This document shows positions 25,470 to 33,819 of a stretch of DNA of 64,000 nt, piece after piece. Both the position numbers and the translations under genes were made by a program. The DNA comes from an uncultured Parabacteroides sp. (lineage in GTDB: Bacteria; Bacteroidota; Bacteroidia; Bacteroidales; Tannerellaceae), in NCBI RefSeq assembly GCF_902493135.1, contig NZ_CABUOD010000026.1, positions 5,208 to 69,207 of the forward strand. The letters are read 5' to 3'. Position 1 is the first letter of the stretch. The number at the start of each line of letters is the position of its first letter. Below the pieces are notes generated by a model. It did no database searches and was not told the DNA's origin. It saw only the letters and a list, made by a program, of their open reading frames with translations.

Positions 25470-26762
25470 CTAATCGTAGAGAGCTTTTGCGGCTTCATCT
25501 ATTACAGTTGTGTCGAAACTGTCCAGATAGGTGTTAGTTGTTTCCAAATCTGCATGTCCTAACATTTGGGAGATTTGTTCACGTGCTACATCATTACGTT
25601 GCAACATCATTGCCATTGTGTGACGACTTACATATGTGGTTAATTTGATATCGGTTATCTGTAACTCTTCGGCTAAGTCAGCCAAATAGTTATTATATTT
25701 TTTATACCTGTATCGAATATGATTATATAGCCTTTCTCCGGCATATCCACTAATAGAAACTATGGGAACGATGAAATTGTCGACAGTAGGATTGCTTTCA
25801 TTTAGACTATCTAATAGCGATTGTATTTCTGCCGTTATTTTAATCTTAATGGGTTTTACACTTTTCTGATGTTGTATTTTATGGCGTTTATAAACAATGT
25901 ACTCTCCTGTGTTGAGGTTTAGAATATTGTTCTTTGTCAGATATGCCATGTCAATAAATGATATTCCATAGCAATAGTATGACAATAGGAATAGCTTACG
26001 GGCATATTCTCGTTGAGGGTTATTGGATTTGGAGTTTTTTATTTTATTGAAAGATTCTACAGTCAAGTAGCGTTTTTCTGTTTCTTCATCTAATTTGGCT
26101 ATTTGAAATCCTCCTTTACCGAAAGGATAAGTTTTGTCGGTAGCTTCTTTTTCTTGGATAGCTCTGTTTAATATGCTCCGAAGAGCTTTAAAGTAGTATT
26201 TTCTTGTATTTCCTTTACATCCTCTTTTTTGCAAGAAGATGTCAAAGCCGTTTACAAATTTGATGTCTATTTCTGAAAATATTCTTGTATCAAACTTGTT
26301 ATCATAATGTGTAAGCATATTTAATGTTGCAGCATAACAGTTCGCATTGCCGATATGTCCAGTTTCTCGTAGTATATTAATATGGTTCTCTAAGTACGCT
26401 TTTACTTTGCCTTGTTTTGATTTGTTCAAAAAGGCTTCCTCAAATTGGTTTAGAGTCCAGTCTACGTGCTCTCTGTGGAAATTATCTATTATTTCCTGTG
26501 CTTGTACTCTGTATTTACTAAGTAAAAAATTGTACTGTTTGCGTTTTTCGTTTTCTTCCTTTTCTTTTTTATCTCTTACATTTTTAAGAATAACGAAACA
26601 TTCATTATCTGCGTCCCAATATTTGTTGTCGGCGAATATCTTTAGCGTAAAGTATTTGCGTTGACGTTCTTTGCATATCCGTAGGCGGATAGCATATAGT
26701 CCTTTTGTATTGGGAGTATCGTTTCTTTTTACAAAACTTATCGTTTCTGTTATTGTTTTCAT
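25470..26762 (-). CDS. Tyrosine recombinase (element integrase)
   Basis: About 430 residues from ATG 26762 (the frame opens at 26792). An N-terminal Arm-binding strand region (FVKRNDTPNTKGLYAIRLRICK) is followed by a SAM-like core-binding domain (residues ~110-210) and a catalytic domain. Visible catalytic parts are a Lys (VYKRHKIQHQ), SRHTMAMML, LGHADLETTNTYL with the Tyr nucleophile. The segment that usually carries the first Arg reads SYYCYGISFIDMAYL, with Tyr at the Arg position. Loss of this Arg is known in the CTnDOT integrase, which tolerates mismatched crossover regions. A -7 box TATATTTG lies at 26825-26832 (minus). Confidence 0.9.
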   Translation of the reverse strand: MKTITETISFVKRNDTPNTKGLYAIRLRICKERQRKYFTLKIFADNKYWDADNECFVILKNVRDKKEKEENEKRKQYNFLLSKYRVQAQEIIDNFHREHVDWTLNQFEEAFLNKSKQGKVKAYLENHINILRETGHIGNANCYAATLNMLTHYDNKFDTRIFSEIDIKFVNGFDIFLQKRGCKGNTRKYYFKALRSILNRAIQEKEATDKTYPFGKGGFQIAKLDEETEKRYLTVESFNKIKNSKSNNPQREYARKLFLLSYYCYGISFIDMAYLTKNNILNLNTGEYIVYKRHKIQHQKSVKPIKIKITAEIQSLLDSLNESNPTVDNFIVPIVSISGYAGERLYNHIRYRYKKYNNYLADLAEELQITDIKLTTYVSRHTMAMMLQRNDVAREQISQMLGHADLETTNTYLDSFDTTVIDEAAKALYD

Positions 26763-27056
26763 CATGAAATATCTGTAATCAAAATAAATCAAATTAGATA
26801 AAAGATAATACGTTGATTGTCAAGCAAATATAGTAATTTTGTGATTAATGTTAAATAAAAGAACGGAGAATTTTGTTTTTGTTATTTTATTTGAATCTGA
26901 TTCTATGGTTAAGAGTGATCGTGTTATTTAGTGGAACACATTTGGAACACACATAGTCTAAATAGGGTAAACTTAATCAAAGTATTAATGTTGATTATCA
27001 GGTAGATGTCAAGTAAATACTAATAGAGGAAAATAAAAGATTTACCACGAAATACC

Positions 27057-27101
27057 TCTGGGGGGCGTGTGGTCGGAAGTTCGAATCTTCTCACCCCGAC
27101 A
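27057..27101. repeat. attR: 45-bp copy of tRNA-Pro 3' segment
   Basis: An exact copy of 20870-20914. It lacks the 5' half of the tRNA and so is not a tRNA gene. The stretch between the integrase start and this site (26793-27056) holds only the integrase promoter and AT-rich DNA, probably the integrase arm sites. Confidence 0.92.
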
Positions 27102-27110
27102 ATAGCTGAG

Positions 27111-27152
27111 TAAAAAAAGAGACTTACTTGTAAAGGTAAGTCTCTTTTTTTA
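27111..27152. terminator. Bidirectional terminator near HU gene
   Basis: A stem AAAAAAAGAGACTTAC / GTAAGTCTCTTTTTTT with an 8-base loop, with A and T tracts on both sides, so it could end transcription from either strand. It directly follows the stop codon of the HU gene. Confidence 0.85.
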
Positions 27153-27156
27153 CTCT

Positions 27157-27432
27157 TTATTTGTTTACCTGCTCCAACAGGTGGGGAGCGCATTTGAAAT
27201 GAATAATGGTCCTGGGAGACAGTTGCACGGCTGTCCCGCTTCTCGGGTTTCGTGCTGGACGGCTGGATTGAAAACGGGGTTTGAATGAGCCGAAACCATG
27301 CAGGCAGATTCTTTGACCGCCTTTGACTTCCTGGACAATTAGTTTTTGCATTTCATCGATTGTCCGTTTGACATCTTTCTTGTCTAATCCTGTTTTCTTG
27401 GACAGGATGTTGATAAGCTGACTTCTGTTCAT
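27157..27432 (-). CDS. HU family DNA-binding protein
   Basis: A 91-residue HU/IHF-fold protein: MNRSQLINILSKKTGLDKKDV, then the GFGSFKPRFQSSRPARNPRSG beta-arm that inserts in the minor groove. It bends DNA and compacts the nucleoid. HU-like proteins also assist recombinases; here it lies right beside attR but belongs to the host side of the junction. GC content is host-like. Confidence 0.9.
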   Translation of the reverse strand: MNRSQLINILSKKTGLDKKDVKRTIDEMQKLIVQEVKGGQRICLHGFGSFKPRFQSSRPARNPRSGTAVQLSPRTIIHFKCAPHLLEQVNK

Positions 27433-27519
27433 ATTCGTATTATATTGCTAATTAGTGGATCTTATCCGGTTGATTTGCTATTCTAATTCTTTTTTGTTGA
27501 ATTGATTATCTGTTTGTTC

Positions 27520-28446
27520 TTAATTCTGTTTCCTGTAGTCCGAAGGAGACAATCCCGTGTGTTGCCTGAAAAACCTCCCAAGGGATGTCTGGTTGGAGAA
27601 ATGTGTCCGGATAGCGATCTCCTGGACATTCAGGGACGAGTTCTTTAACAGGTACTTGATCTCCTGCAGGATATATTCGGTTATCCAGTCTTTGGCCGAC
27701 ATCCCGCTCACTTCCTTGACTACCATTGTGAGATATTTGGGAGTGATGTGCAGCTTGTCGGCATAGAACGCCACGCTTCTGTTCTCCTTGTAAAACTTCA
27801 TGATGAGCAGGAAGAAGACGTGGGCCAGTTCTTTCTTATGGTTGTCAAATGTTTGCTTTCCCGTGTGCGAACTTACTTTATATACATTGTAAAGGTCCAG
27901 ATAGAAAATCCGCATGAGGAGGACGACCGAATCCTTACGGTATAAGTTCTCAGGAGCATTCACCTTGCTGTAAATCAATTGGAAGAAATTGATATACTTG
28001 GATATTTCCAAGTCCGAAAGCTTGTAATGATAATGGCTTCTCATATAAAAGAAGAAGTGGGGTGAAAAGCGGCGTAGGCCGCTAAGCACGTCGTTATAAA
28101 GATTAAGAGACAATGAAAAATAGCTGACTGTGAAATCTTGGCTGATTTCAGACAGAGAGACCAGCTGACCCGGAAAAATGACCACCAGTTCCCCTTTCGT
28201 AAACAGATGTTCATACCCATGCACATCCACTTTCGCCCTTCCCTCCGTGCAAAAGGCGACAACAGCCCTACGGGAATAAGAAGGATATAAGGGAATGGGA
28301 AATTTCGTTGAATTCCTGATGATCTTGAAATCGTTTCCTAAAGAATGAGAAATCTCCTTGTGATCAGATGTCCTTTTATTTTTGTCTGACATGTTCATTT
28401 TAGTTTCGTTTGTAAAAGTATAATTTCGTTTTATATGAAAACCCAT
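27520..28446 (-). CDS. AraC family transcription regulator
   Basis: A 308-residue protein. The N-terminal half is a cupin-like sensing domain (residues ~50-150); the C-terminal ~100 residues carry two HTH motifs: SVAFYADKLHITPKYLTMVVKEVSGMSAKDWI and SLNVQEIAIRTHFSNQTSLGRFFRQHTGLSPSDYRK. The ligand is unknown. ATG at 28392 or 28398 (MNMSDKN) may be the real start. No linked operon shows a target. Confidence 0.88.
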   Translation of the reverse strand: MGFHIKRNYTFTNETKMNMSDKNKRTSDHKEISHSLGNDFKIIRNSTKFPIPLYPSYSRRAVVAFCTEGRAKVDVHGYEHLFTKGELVVIFPGQLVSLSEISQDFTVSYFSLSLNLYNDVLSGLRRFSPHFFFYMRSHYHYKLSDLEISKYINFFQLIYSKVNAPENLYRKDSVVLLMRIFYLDLYNVYKVSSHTGKQTFDNHKKELAHVFFLLIMKFYKENRSVAFYADKLHITPKYLTMVVKEVSGMSAKDWITEYILQEIKYLLKNSSLNVQEIAIRTHFSNQTSLGRFFRQHTGLSPSDYRKQN

Positions 28447-28660
28447 TAGTGCCGGTTTGGTATAGTTTTCCAGAAATATGAACCCTAATCACGGTCACTT
28501 TTTTGCAAAAAATGATTTTATCCACCTCTTAAACCGAAGGTTTAATGTTTTGTTTAGGCGAAGTTTATAAAGAAAATTAATGCGGATAGTTTCGCAAAAT
28601 GAAAGGCTTTTGGGAAAAACGGGAGAGAGGTTTTGCCGGTTAAGATGTGTGTGAAAAAGC

Positions 28661-28707
28661 AAAAAGCGGAACAGCCATAATGATTGTTATAGCTATTCCA
28701 CTTTTTT
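28661..28707 (-). terminator. Terminator after response-regulator remnant
   Basis: On the minus strand AAAAAAGTGGAATAGC ... GCTGTTCCGCTTTTTGC, an imperfect stem with a T-rich tail, ~25 bases after the stop of the receiver pseudogene. The rest of 28447-28730 shows nothing I can name. Confidence 0.6.
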
Positions 28708-28730
28708 ATAATATGTCGTCTTTCTACCTC

Positions 28731-29145
28731 TTACCAGGTAATCTGCGGTAGGAATTTGGAAATCGTTTTCTTCAGTTCGACGATATTGATGGGCTTGGTG
28801 ATGAATCCGTTGCTTCCGGCAGCGCGGGCGGCTTCCATGTCATTTTCGAAGGCATAGGCAGACTGCATGATAATCGGGATGCTCGTGTCTTTCTTTCTAA
28901 TCTCCTTTCAGCGCTTCTATACCATTCATTTCCGGCATTTTTATATCCAGCAGAATCAAGTCGGCTCCCTTTTCTTCAAAAACTTTCAATAGCTCCAATC
29001 CTGTCCTGGCTTGTAACACGTTACAGTGTCTTTTTAAAATGGTTTTTAATAGCAGGAAATTGCTTTCCTCGTCTTCTGCGATCAGAATAGTTACATTGTA
29101 GTTGTCTTCGTTCGTGCCCATATCTTTTATATTATCTGTGAACAA
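28731..29145 (-). pseudogene. Receiver-only response regulator, frameshifted
   Basis: The first 80 residues are a normal receiver domain (VTILIAEDEESNFLLLK, then ADLILLDIKMPEMNGIEALK with the phospho-Asp). At about 28907-28912 one extra A in GCGCTGAAAGGAG shifts the frame to a stop. Removing it restores KEIRKKDTS followed by IPIIMQSAYAFENDMEAARA, GSNGFITKPINIVELKK and a stop at 28731, a full receiver with the conserved Lys of KPI. The gene is therefore a recent pseudogene, a phase-variable homopolymer case, or a sequencing error. Intact, it would be a single-domain receiver taking part in a phosphorelay. Confidence 0.85.
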
Positions 29146-29290
29146 ATTTCAGCATTAATTTTTACATAACCAAATAGAATAGAACTTATTCTATGTTTAG
29201 CGGCTCGATTATCTTTGCCCATCATGAAATATCGTGAAACCGGGATTGGATTTATTTTTCATGTTTATTGAAAATAAAAGCTCCTAAAGG

Positions 29291-29320
29291 TTGAAAGATC
29301 CGAGGATGTTTGTATATTTA
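29291..29320 (+). promoter_or_regulatory. Promoter of small-protein gene
   Basis: TTG at 29291-29293, a 19-base spacer and TATATTTA at 29313-29320 (one base off consensus). The ~80-nt leader contains a GCGGGA/TCCCGC hairpin at 29338-29356. Confidence 0.55.
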
Positions 29321-29408
29321 GTGCATTAAACGAAGCGGCGGGATTAAACTTCCCGCTTTCGGGAATAGTTATTAACGAAGAACAAGTATAACTTTAAAAT
29401 CAAACATC

Positions 29409-29672
29409 ATGGGAAAGAGTCAATTAATTCACAACAATGAGTTTCATTTGATTAATAAAGCTGAAATTCGCAAGGCTACAGGTAAATTGGTAGAATCGTT
29501 GAACCTGGCAGCAGGTTCTACGGACGGATTTGATATTTATAAGGTAGTGGACGCCTATTTTACGGACCTGGACAAGCGTCATGAAATTAATGCTTTGTTG
29601 GGTATCGGCGAAAGTTGCCAATATTACGGTGAACAGGAACAGGTAGAGGAAGTGATCAAGGAGGTAGACTAA
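29409..29672 (+). CDS. Small hypothetical protein
   Basis: An 87-residue acidic cytoplasmic protein (MGKSQLIHNNEFHLINKAEI...EEVIKEVD) with no signal peptide, membrane helix or motif I recognise. It has a good promoter, a structured leader and its own terminator, so it is likely a real monocistronic gene. The short length and strong signals would fit a stress- or growth-phase-expressed protein, but that is a guess. Confidence 0.65.
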   Translation: MGKSQLIHNNEFHLINKAEIRKATGKLVESLNLAAGSTDGFDIYKVVDAYFTDLDKRHEINALLGIGESCQYYGEQEQVEEVIKEVD

Positions 29673-29701
29673 GAGCGCTTTCTCTATTTTTTTCGGGCAA
29701 T

Positions 29702-29738
29702 AAAAAAGGAGATATCCTCTGCGGACATCTCCTTTTAT
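29702..29738. terminator. Bidirectional terminator, small protein / rpsA
   Basis: AAAAGGAGAT (29704-29713) pairs with ATCTCCTTTT (29727-29736), with A and T tracts on both sides. It lies between the convergent small-protein gene and rpsA. Confidence 0.82.
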
Positions 29739-29758
29739 TTTATCTGAAAAGGCGGTAA

Positions 29759-31552
29759 TTACTTACCAGCCAATTTTTCTTTCAGGGCTGCGAGTTCTTC
29801 AATGTCACCCAGTGTAGTCTTTTCAACCGGACCGGTTACCATTGCAGATTCTTCTTCTTTCTTGCCACCGCGTTTTGCAGACGATTTCTTTTCGCCGGCT
29901 TCTTTCTTGGCGCCTTTCTGTTCATCTTCGAAGATACGGCTGTGAGAAAGGATGATTCTCTTGGCTTCCTTGTTGAATTCGATTACCTTGAACTGCAGTT
30001 TCTCGTCTACGGCAGCCTGAGAACCGTCTTCTTTTACCAGGTGTTTCGGAGTTGCGAAACCTTCTACGCCGTAAGGCAGAGAGATGACAGCACCCTTATC
30101 CAGTACTTCGATGATTGTTCCTTCGTGGATGGAACCTACCGTGAAGATGGTTTCGAATACATCCCAAGGATTTTCTTCCAGCTGTTTGTGGCCTAAGCTC
30201 AAACGGCGGTTTTCTTTGTCGATTTCCAGAACCTGGACTTCGATTTCAGCACCGATCTGAGTGAATTCCGACGGGTGTTTGATTTTCTTTGTCCAAGACA
30301 GGTCGGAGATGTGGATCAAGCCGTCTACGCCTTCTTCGATTTCTACGAATACACCGAAGTTAGTGAAGTTGCGAACTTTAGCCATGTGGCGAGAACCTAC
30401 CGGGAAACGAGATTCGATATCTTCCCACGGATCGGCTTTCAGCTGTTTGATGCCCAGAGACATCTTACGTTCGTCGCGGTCCAGAGTCAGGATGACTGCT
30501 TCGATTTCGTCACCTACCTTCATGAAGTCCTGAGCAGAACGCAAGTGCTGTGTCCACGACATTTCGGAAACGTGGATCAGGCCTTCTACGCCCGGAGCGA
30601 TTTCGATGAATGCACCGTAGTCAGCCATAACGACAACTTTGCCTTTTACTTTGTCGCCGACTTTCAAGTCCGGATCCAAAGCATCCCAAGGATGCGGAGT
30701 CAGTTGCTTCAAGCCGAGAGCGATACGTTTCTTTTCGTCATCGAAGTCAAGGATCACCACGTTGATCTTCTGATCCAGCTGAACGATTTCTTCCGGATGA
30801 GAAACGCGGCCCCAAGACAGGTCTGTGATGTGAATCAAACCGTCTACGCCACCCAGGTCGATGAATACGCCGTAGGAAGTGATATTCTTGACCGTACCTT
30901 CCAGTACCTGGCCTTTTTCAAGTTTGGAGATGATGTCTTTCTTCTGCTGTTCGAGTTCAGCTTCGATAAGAGCTTTATGAGATACAACAACGTTCTTGAA
31001 TTCCTGGTTGATCTTGACGATCTTGAATTCCATTGTCTTACCTACAAATACATCGTAGTCGCGGATCGGTTTGACATCGATCTGAGAACCCGGCAAGAAG
31101 GCTTCGATGCCGAATACGTCGACGATCATACCGCCCTTGGTACGACATTTAATGTAACCTTTGATGATTTCGTCTTTTTCAAGCGCTTCGTTGACACGAT
31201 CCCAAGAGCGTGTAGCGCGTGCTTTCTTGTGAGACAGGATCAACTGTCCTTTTTTGTCTTCCTGGTTTTCGATGTAGACTTCTACTTCGTCACCAATTTT
31301 CAGATCCGGGTTGTAACGGAATTCTGCCATAGATACAACGCCGTCTGATTTGAAACCGATGTTCACTACGACTTCACGTTTGTTCATTGCAGTCACGGTT
31401 CCCATAACGACTTCTTTGTCCTTTACCGTGTTCAAAGTCTCGTCATACGTTTTTACAAGATCGTCCTTGCTTACTTCACCGTAAGAATCGCCCTTTTCAA
31501 GAGCTTCCCAGTTGAAATCTTCAATGGGCTGAATGTTCTTTAAATTTTCCAT
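29759..31552 (-). CDS. rpsA: 30S ribosomal protein S1
   Basis: A 597-residue protein with six S1 RNA-binding repeats; each shows the G-x-V-x..FG(V/A)F(V/I)..-G-V-(D/E)GL-I-H(I/V)S pattern, such as GVFIDLGGVDGLIHITDLSW and GAFIEIAPGVEGLIHVSEMSW. A Lys/Glu-rich tail follows. It binds mRNA leaders on the ribosome and helps initiation; it is important in Bacteroidetes, where Shine-Dalgarno use is weak. A -7 box TACCTTTG (complement at 31629-31636) with a TTG 18 bases further up marks the promoter. Confidence 0.96.
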   Translation of the reverse strand: MENLKNIQPIEDFNWEALEKGDSYGEVSKDDLVKTYDETLNTVKDKEVVMGTVTAMNKREVVVNIGFKSDGVVSMAEFRYNPDLKIGDEVEVYIENQEDKKGQLILSHKKARATRSWDRVNEALEKDEIIKGYIKCRTKGGMIVDVFGIEAFLPGSQIDVKPIRDYDVFVGKTMEFKIVKINQEFKNVVVSHKALIEAELEQQKKDIISKLEKGQVLEGTVKNITSYGVFIDLGGVDGLIHITDLSWGRVSHPEEIVQLDQKINVVILDFDDEKKRIALGLKQLTPHPWDALDPDLKVGDKVKGKVVVMADYGAFIEIAPGVEGLIHVSEMSWTQHLRSAQDFMKVGDEIEAVILTLDRDERKMSLGIKQLKADPWEDIESRFPVGSRHMAKVRNFTNFGVFVEIEEGVDGLIHISDLSWTKKIKHPSEFTQIGAEIEVQVLEIDKENRRLSLGHKQLEENPWDVFETIFTVGSIHEGTIIEVLDKGAVISLPYGVEGFATPKHLVKEDGSQAAVDEKLQFKVIEFNKEAKRIILSHSRIFEDEQKGAKKEAGEKKSSAKRGGKKEEESAMVTGPVEKTTLGDIEELAALKEKLAGK

Positions 31553-31704
31553 TCTCTAATTGTTAATACTTAAGTTTGTTTTAATTAGTAAGTTAGACAT
31601 TATGTTGTCATCTCTCAAAAATCGGGGGCAAAGGTAATGCTTTTTTCTGACTTGCAAGACTTTTTATATGGAAAAACAATCTTTTTGGCTTGTAATACCG
31701 CTAC

Positions 31705-32064
31705 TTACATCTTTTCTTTCTGAGACATCTGCCTCCTTTTGAATAGTTGCCTGAATTTGTAATCCGCTCCTAACAGGATGAGGGCGAGCATCCCGATATA
31801 GGTATAGAAAGGCAGTGTGCTCATATCGGGCATCTGCACGGATATTTTGGGGATGCCCATATAAAGGAACGAGGCGATCGCGATGCCGATCATAGACAGC
31901 GAGGCGGTGATGACGGCGATCCATCCCCAGCGTTCGTTGCGCTTGCGTATCCGTTCGGCTTCGGCCATGATCTGCCTCATCACGTTGGCACGGAACGAAG
32001 CGGGAAGCTCTTCTTCCGGCATCCGGCTAAACAGATCTTTTAATATGTCATTCTTTTCGGTCAT
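31705..32064 (-). CDS. Small membrane protein, possible anti-sigma partner
   Basis: A 119-residue protein: a soluble N-terminus (residues ~1-45, NDILKDLFSRMPEEELPASF) followed by two transmembrane helices (~48-70 and ~85-103) and a basic tail. It begins one base after the ECF sigma stop, so the two are cotranscribed. This soluble-domain plus membrane layout next to a sigma gene fits an anti-sigma factor or its relative, but I see no zinc-binding or FecR motif. Confidence 0.6.
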   Translation of the reverse strand: MTEKNDILKDLFSRMPEEELPASFRANVMRQIMAEAERIRKRNERWGWIAVITASLSMIGIAIASFLYMGIPKISVQMPDMSTLPFYTYIGMLALILLGADYKFRQLFKRRQMSQKEKM

Positions 32065-32065
32065 T

Positions 32066-32623
32066 TTATTGTTCCTCCATTCCTTTTAATACGACAAACA
32101 GTTTCTTTCGTATGCGATGTAATTTTACTTTTATGTTAGAAGCGGTCAATCCGGTGATCGTCGCCACTTCGTCGATCGTTTTCTCTTTCATGTAAAAGAG
32201 CAGGATGATCGCCCGTTCGTCGGGCGGCAATTGGGCGAGGGCGGCATCGAGCATCCGGATCCGTCCGGAATCGTCCGTCCTGCCCAGCGCCTCGGCCACC
32301 TCTTGTTCCGATACATTATTGATAACCGATTCCTCTATCGCCAGAAACTCGTGTTTCTTTTTCCGTGTCTCCGAGATGGCAGTGTTGTAGGCGATCCGGT
32401 AGATCCAGGTGGAGAAACTGCATTCCCCTTTGAACGAAGAGAGGTGCTTGAACACCTTCATAAACACATCCTGCGCCAGCTCCTCCGCATCTTCCCGGTT
32501 TCTGACCACCTTTAAGATTAACGAATGAACAGGACGGCTGTATTTATCCAGAAGGCAGGCGAAGCATGCCGTATCTCCCGCTTGTATCCTTTGTATATAA
32601 TATATATCGGTGTACAACTCCAT
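32066..32623 (-). CDS. ECF-type RNA polymerase sigma factor
   Basis: A 185-residue sigma-70 family protein: region 2 (VRNREDAEELAQDVFMKVFKHLSSF...STWIYRIAYNTAISETRK) and region 4 (LPPDERAIILLFYMKEKTIDEVATITGLTASNIKVKLHRIRKKL). It directs RNA polymerase to a small regulon in response to an envelope or stress signal. The downstream gene is probably its membrane-bound partner. Confidence 0.92.
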   Translation of the reverse strand: MELYTDIYYIQRIQAGDTACFACLLDKYSRPVHSLILKVVRNREDAEELAQDVFMKVFKHLSSFKGECSFSTWIYRIAYNTAISETRKKKHEFLAIEESVINNVSEQEVAEALGRTDDSGRIRMLDAALAQLPPDERAIILLFYMKEKTIDEVATITGLTASNIKVKLHRIRKKLFVVLKGMEEQ

Positions 32624-32656
32624 CGTATTATAATGGACGCAAGCCGGGCGAATAGG

Positions 32657-33028
32657 TTACAACTTATTCTTTGTTTTTTTTGTTCCGGCATACACATAAT
32701 TACGGAAAAGCCAATCTTCGTTTTTGCTGGAAGGCTTCAGATCAACTGATTGGAGCTGTGATACCGCTATCAAGTTGTTGGAATAACGAGTAAGATAGTT
32801 TATTGTTTCGGCAGAGCTTATGTTGTTGTTTTTCGATAATGCGCGCAATACTTTGACGATAAACCGATATTCATGTGAAGATAATAGATATTGGAGTGCA
32901 TTTAACTTCTTTTGCGAGTAACGTATGTTTATTTTGTCTCCATTCACAAAGATGAGACCCAAGCTCAAGCGTTCTGCTATTTCTGAGCGGATTACGCCAT
33001 AGATGATACTATATTTTAAATTATTCAT
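32657..33028 (-). CDS. DUF3037-like protein
   Basis: A 123-residue protein whose opening LKYSIIYGVIRSEIAERLSLGLIFVNGDKINIRYS resembles DUF3037. It overlaps the end of the upstream HipA-like gene by 8 bases. DUF3037 genes are often paired with HipA-like kinase genes; the function of the pair is not established to my knowledge. Confidence 0.68.
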   Translation of the reverse strand: MNNLKYSIIYGVIRSEIAERLSLGLIFVNGDKINIRYSQKKLNALQYLLSSHEYRFIVKVLRALSKNNNISSAETINYLTRYSNNLIAVSQLQSVDLKPSSKNEDWLFRNYVYAGTKKTKNKL

Positions 33029-33635
33029 GACTAATATTATCGTTTACACATATTAAAAAATTCGACCATACGTTTTCAACCCATTCCCGCTGGAAAAGTT
33101 GTTGCAGTTTTTCGGTTATGACATCTTTGTGGATGTTCCATTCTTGCGGTATCGAATCAACAATTTGATCGGTTAGCATACCGCTCTCATTTACGCAGTG
33201 ATTATAATGGGGCTTTAACTCTTCCGCGAGTTTCCAAATTGAATCAGATGTGTACTTCTGTATTAAATGATGAAATATTTCTGCATATCTTTTTTTTTGT
33301 GTCACATATCTGCTTGTGGAAGGGGTGATATCTGCTACACCCTCCAAAAAATAGTAACCGAGCGCAGGACCGGACAGACTGCGAGGAGTTAAAACATGCC
33401 CCCAATGTTCTTGTTTTATTTTTACAAAAGCGTATTTAGGTGAATTGATTTTCCAAACAGATGCAAATTGTGCACCGATAAGTTCACTCGCCAATTTGAA
33501 TGCACGAGTAGACGAGCGCATATATTTGCAGATATACCAATTTTTATCCGAACAAGCAACCAGGACAGGTCTTTCTCCTGTGTCATATAGTTTTTCTATC
33601 GCCTTGATACTGTCTAAAATGGGTATAGGTGCCAT
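33021..33635 (-). CDS. HipA-like kinase-domain protein
   Basis: A 204-residue protein resembling the HipA_2 group: GERPVLVACSDKNWYICKYMRSS..AFKLASELIGAQFASVW is the ATP-binding N-lobe with a Lys in YICKY. The C-lobe is short, and I do not see the HxxD..N catalytic loop of full HipA kinases. It may be a minimal or inactive member. Pairing with a DUF3037-like gene supports the assignment. HipA-type kinases phosphorylate tRNA synthetases in persister systems, but this cannot be assumed here. Confidence 0.6.
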   Translation of the reverse strand: MAPIPILDSIKAIEKLYDTGERPVLVACSDKNWYICKYMRSSTRAFKLASELIGAQFASVWKINSPKYAFVKIKQEHWGHVLTPRSLSGPALGYYFLEGVADITPSTSRYVTQKKRYAEIFHHLIQKYTSDSIWKLAEELKPHYNHCVNESGMLTDQIVDSIPQEWNIHKDVITEKLQQLFQREWVENVWSNFLICVNDNISHE

Positions 33636-33819
33636 TTGAAATTACTTTTTATTCTGTTTGTAAATATACATAACTTTCGTCGAACGGCAAAAACATTACG
33701 GGTAATTACTGGTAATCGCGGTCTAAGTTGCAATTTTTTCTTCCCGATCTGTAACCTTTCGGAAAGAGGTGCGTCAAAAGTAGCAAAGAAATTAATTAAT
33801 CATTTAAAACAGTACAGTT

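Larger units (their letters stand above)
20870..27101. mobile_element. 6.2-kb integrated element in tRNA-Pro
   Basis: The element is bounded by a perfect 45-bp direct repeat. All its genes read on the minus strand, and the interior is clearly more AT-rich than the flanks. In order of transcription from the right end: tyrosine integrase, excisionase-like HTH protein, DUF6291 protein, BT4734/PriCT-2 primase-like protein, a structured noncoding stretch, a PD-(D/E)XK-like nuclease and a secreted protein. I see no relaxase, conjugation or capsid gene, so it is a small integrative element that probably needs a helper to move, or a satellite. The two genes farthest from the integrase look like cargo. 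Confidence 0.88.

Noticed and set aside
27057..27101. Second tRNA-Pro gene
   Set aside because: Only the 3' half is present; it is the right attachment repeat.
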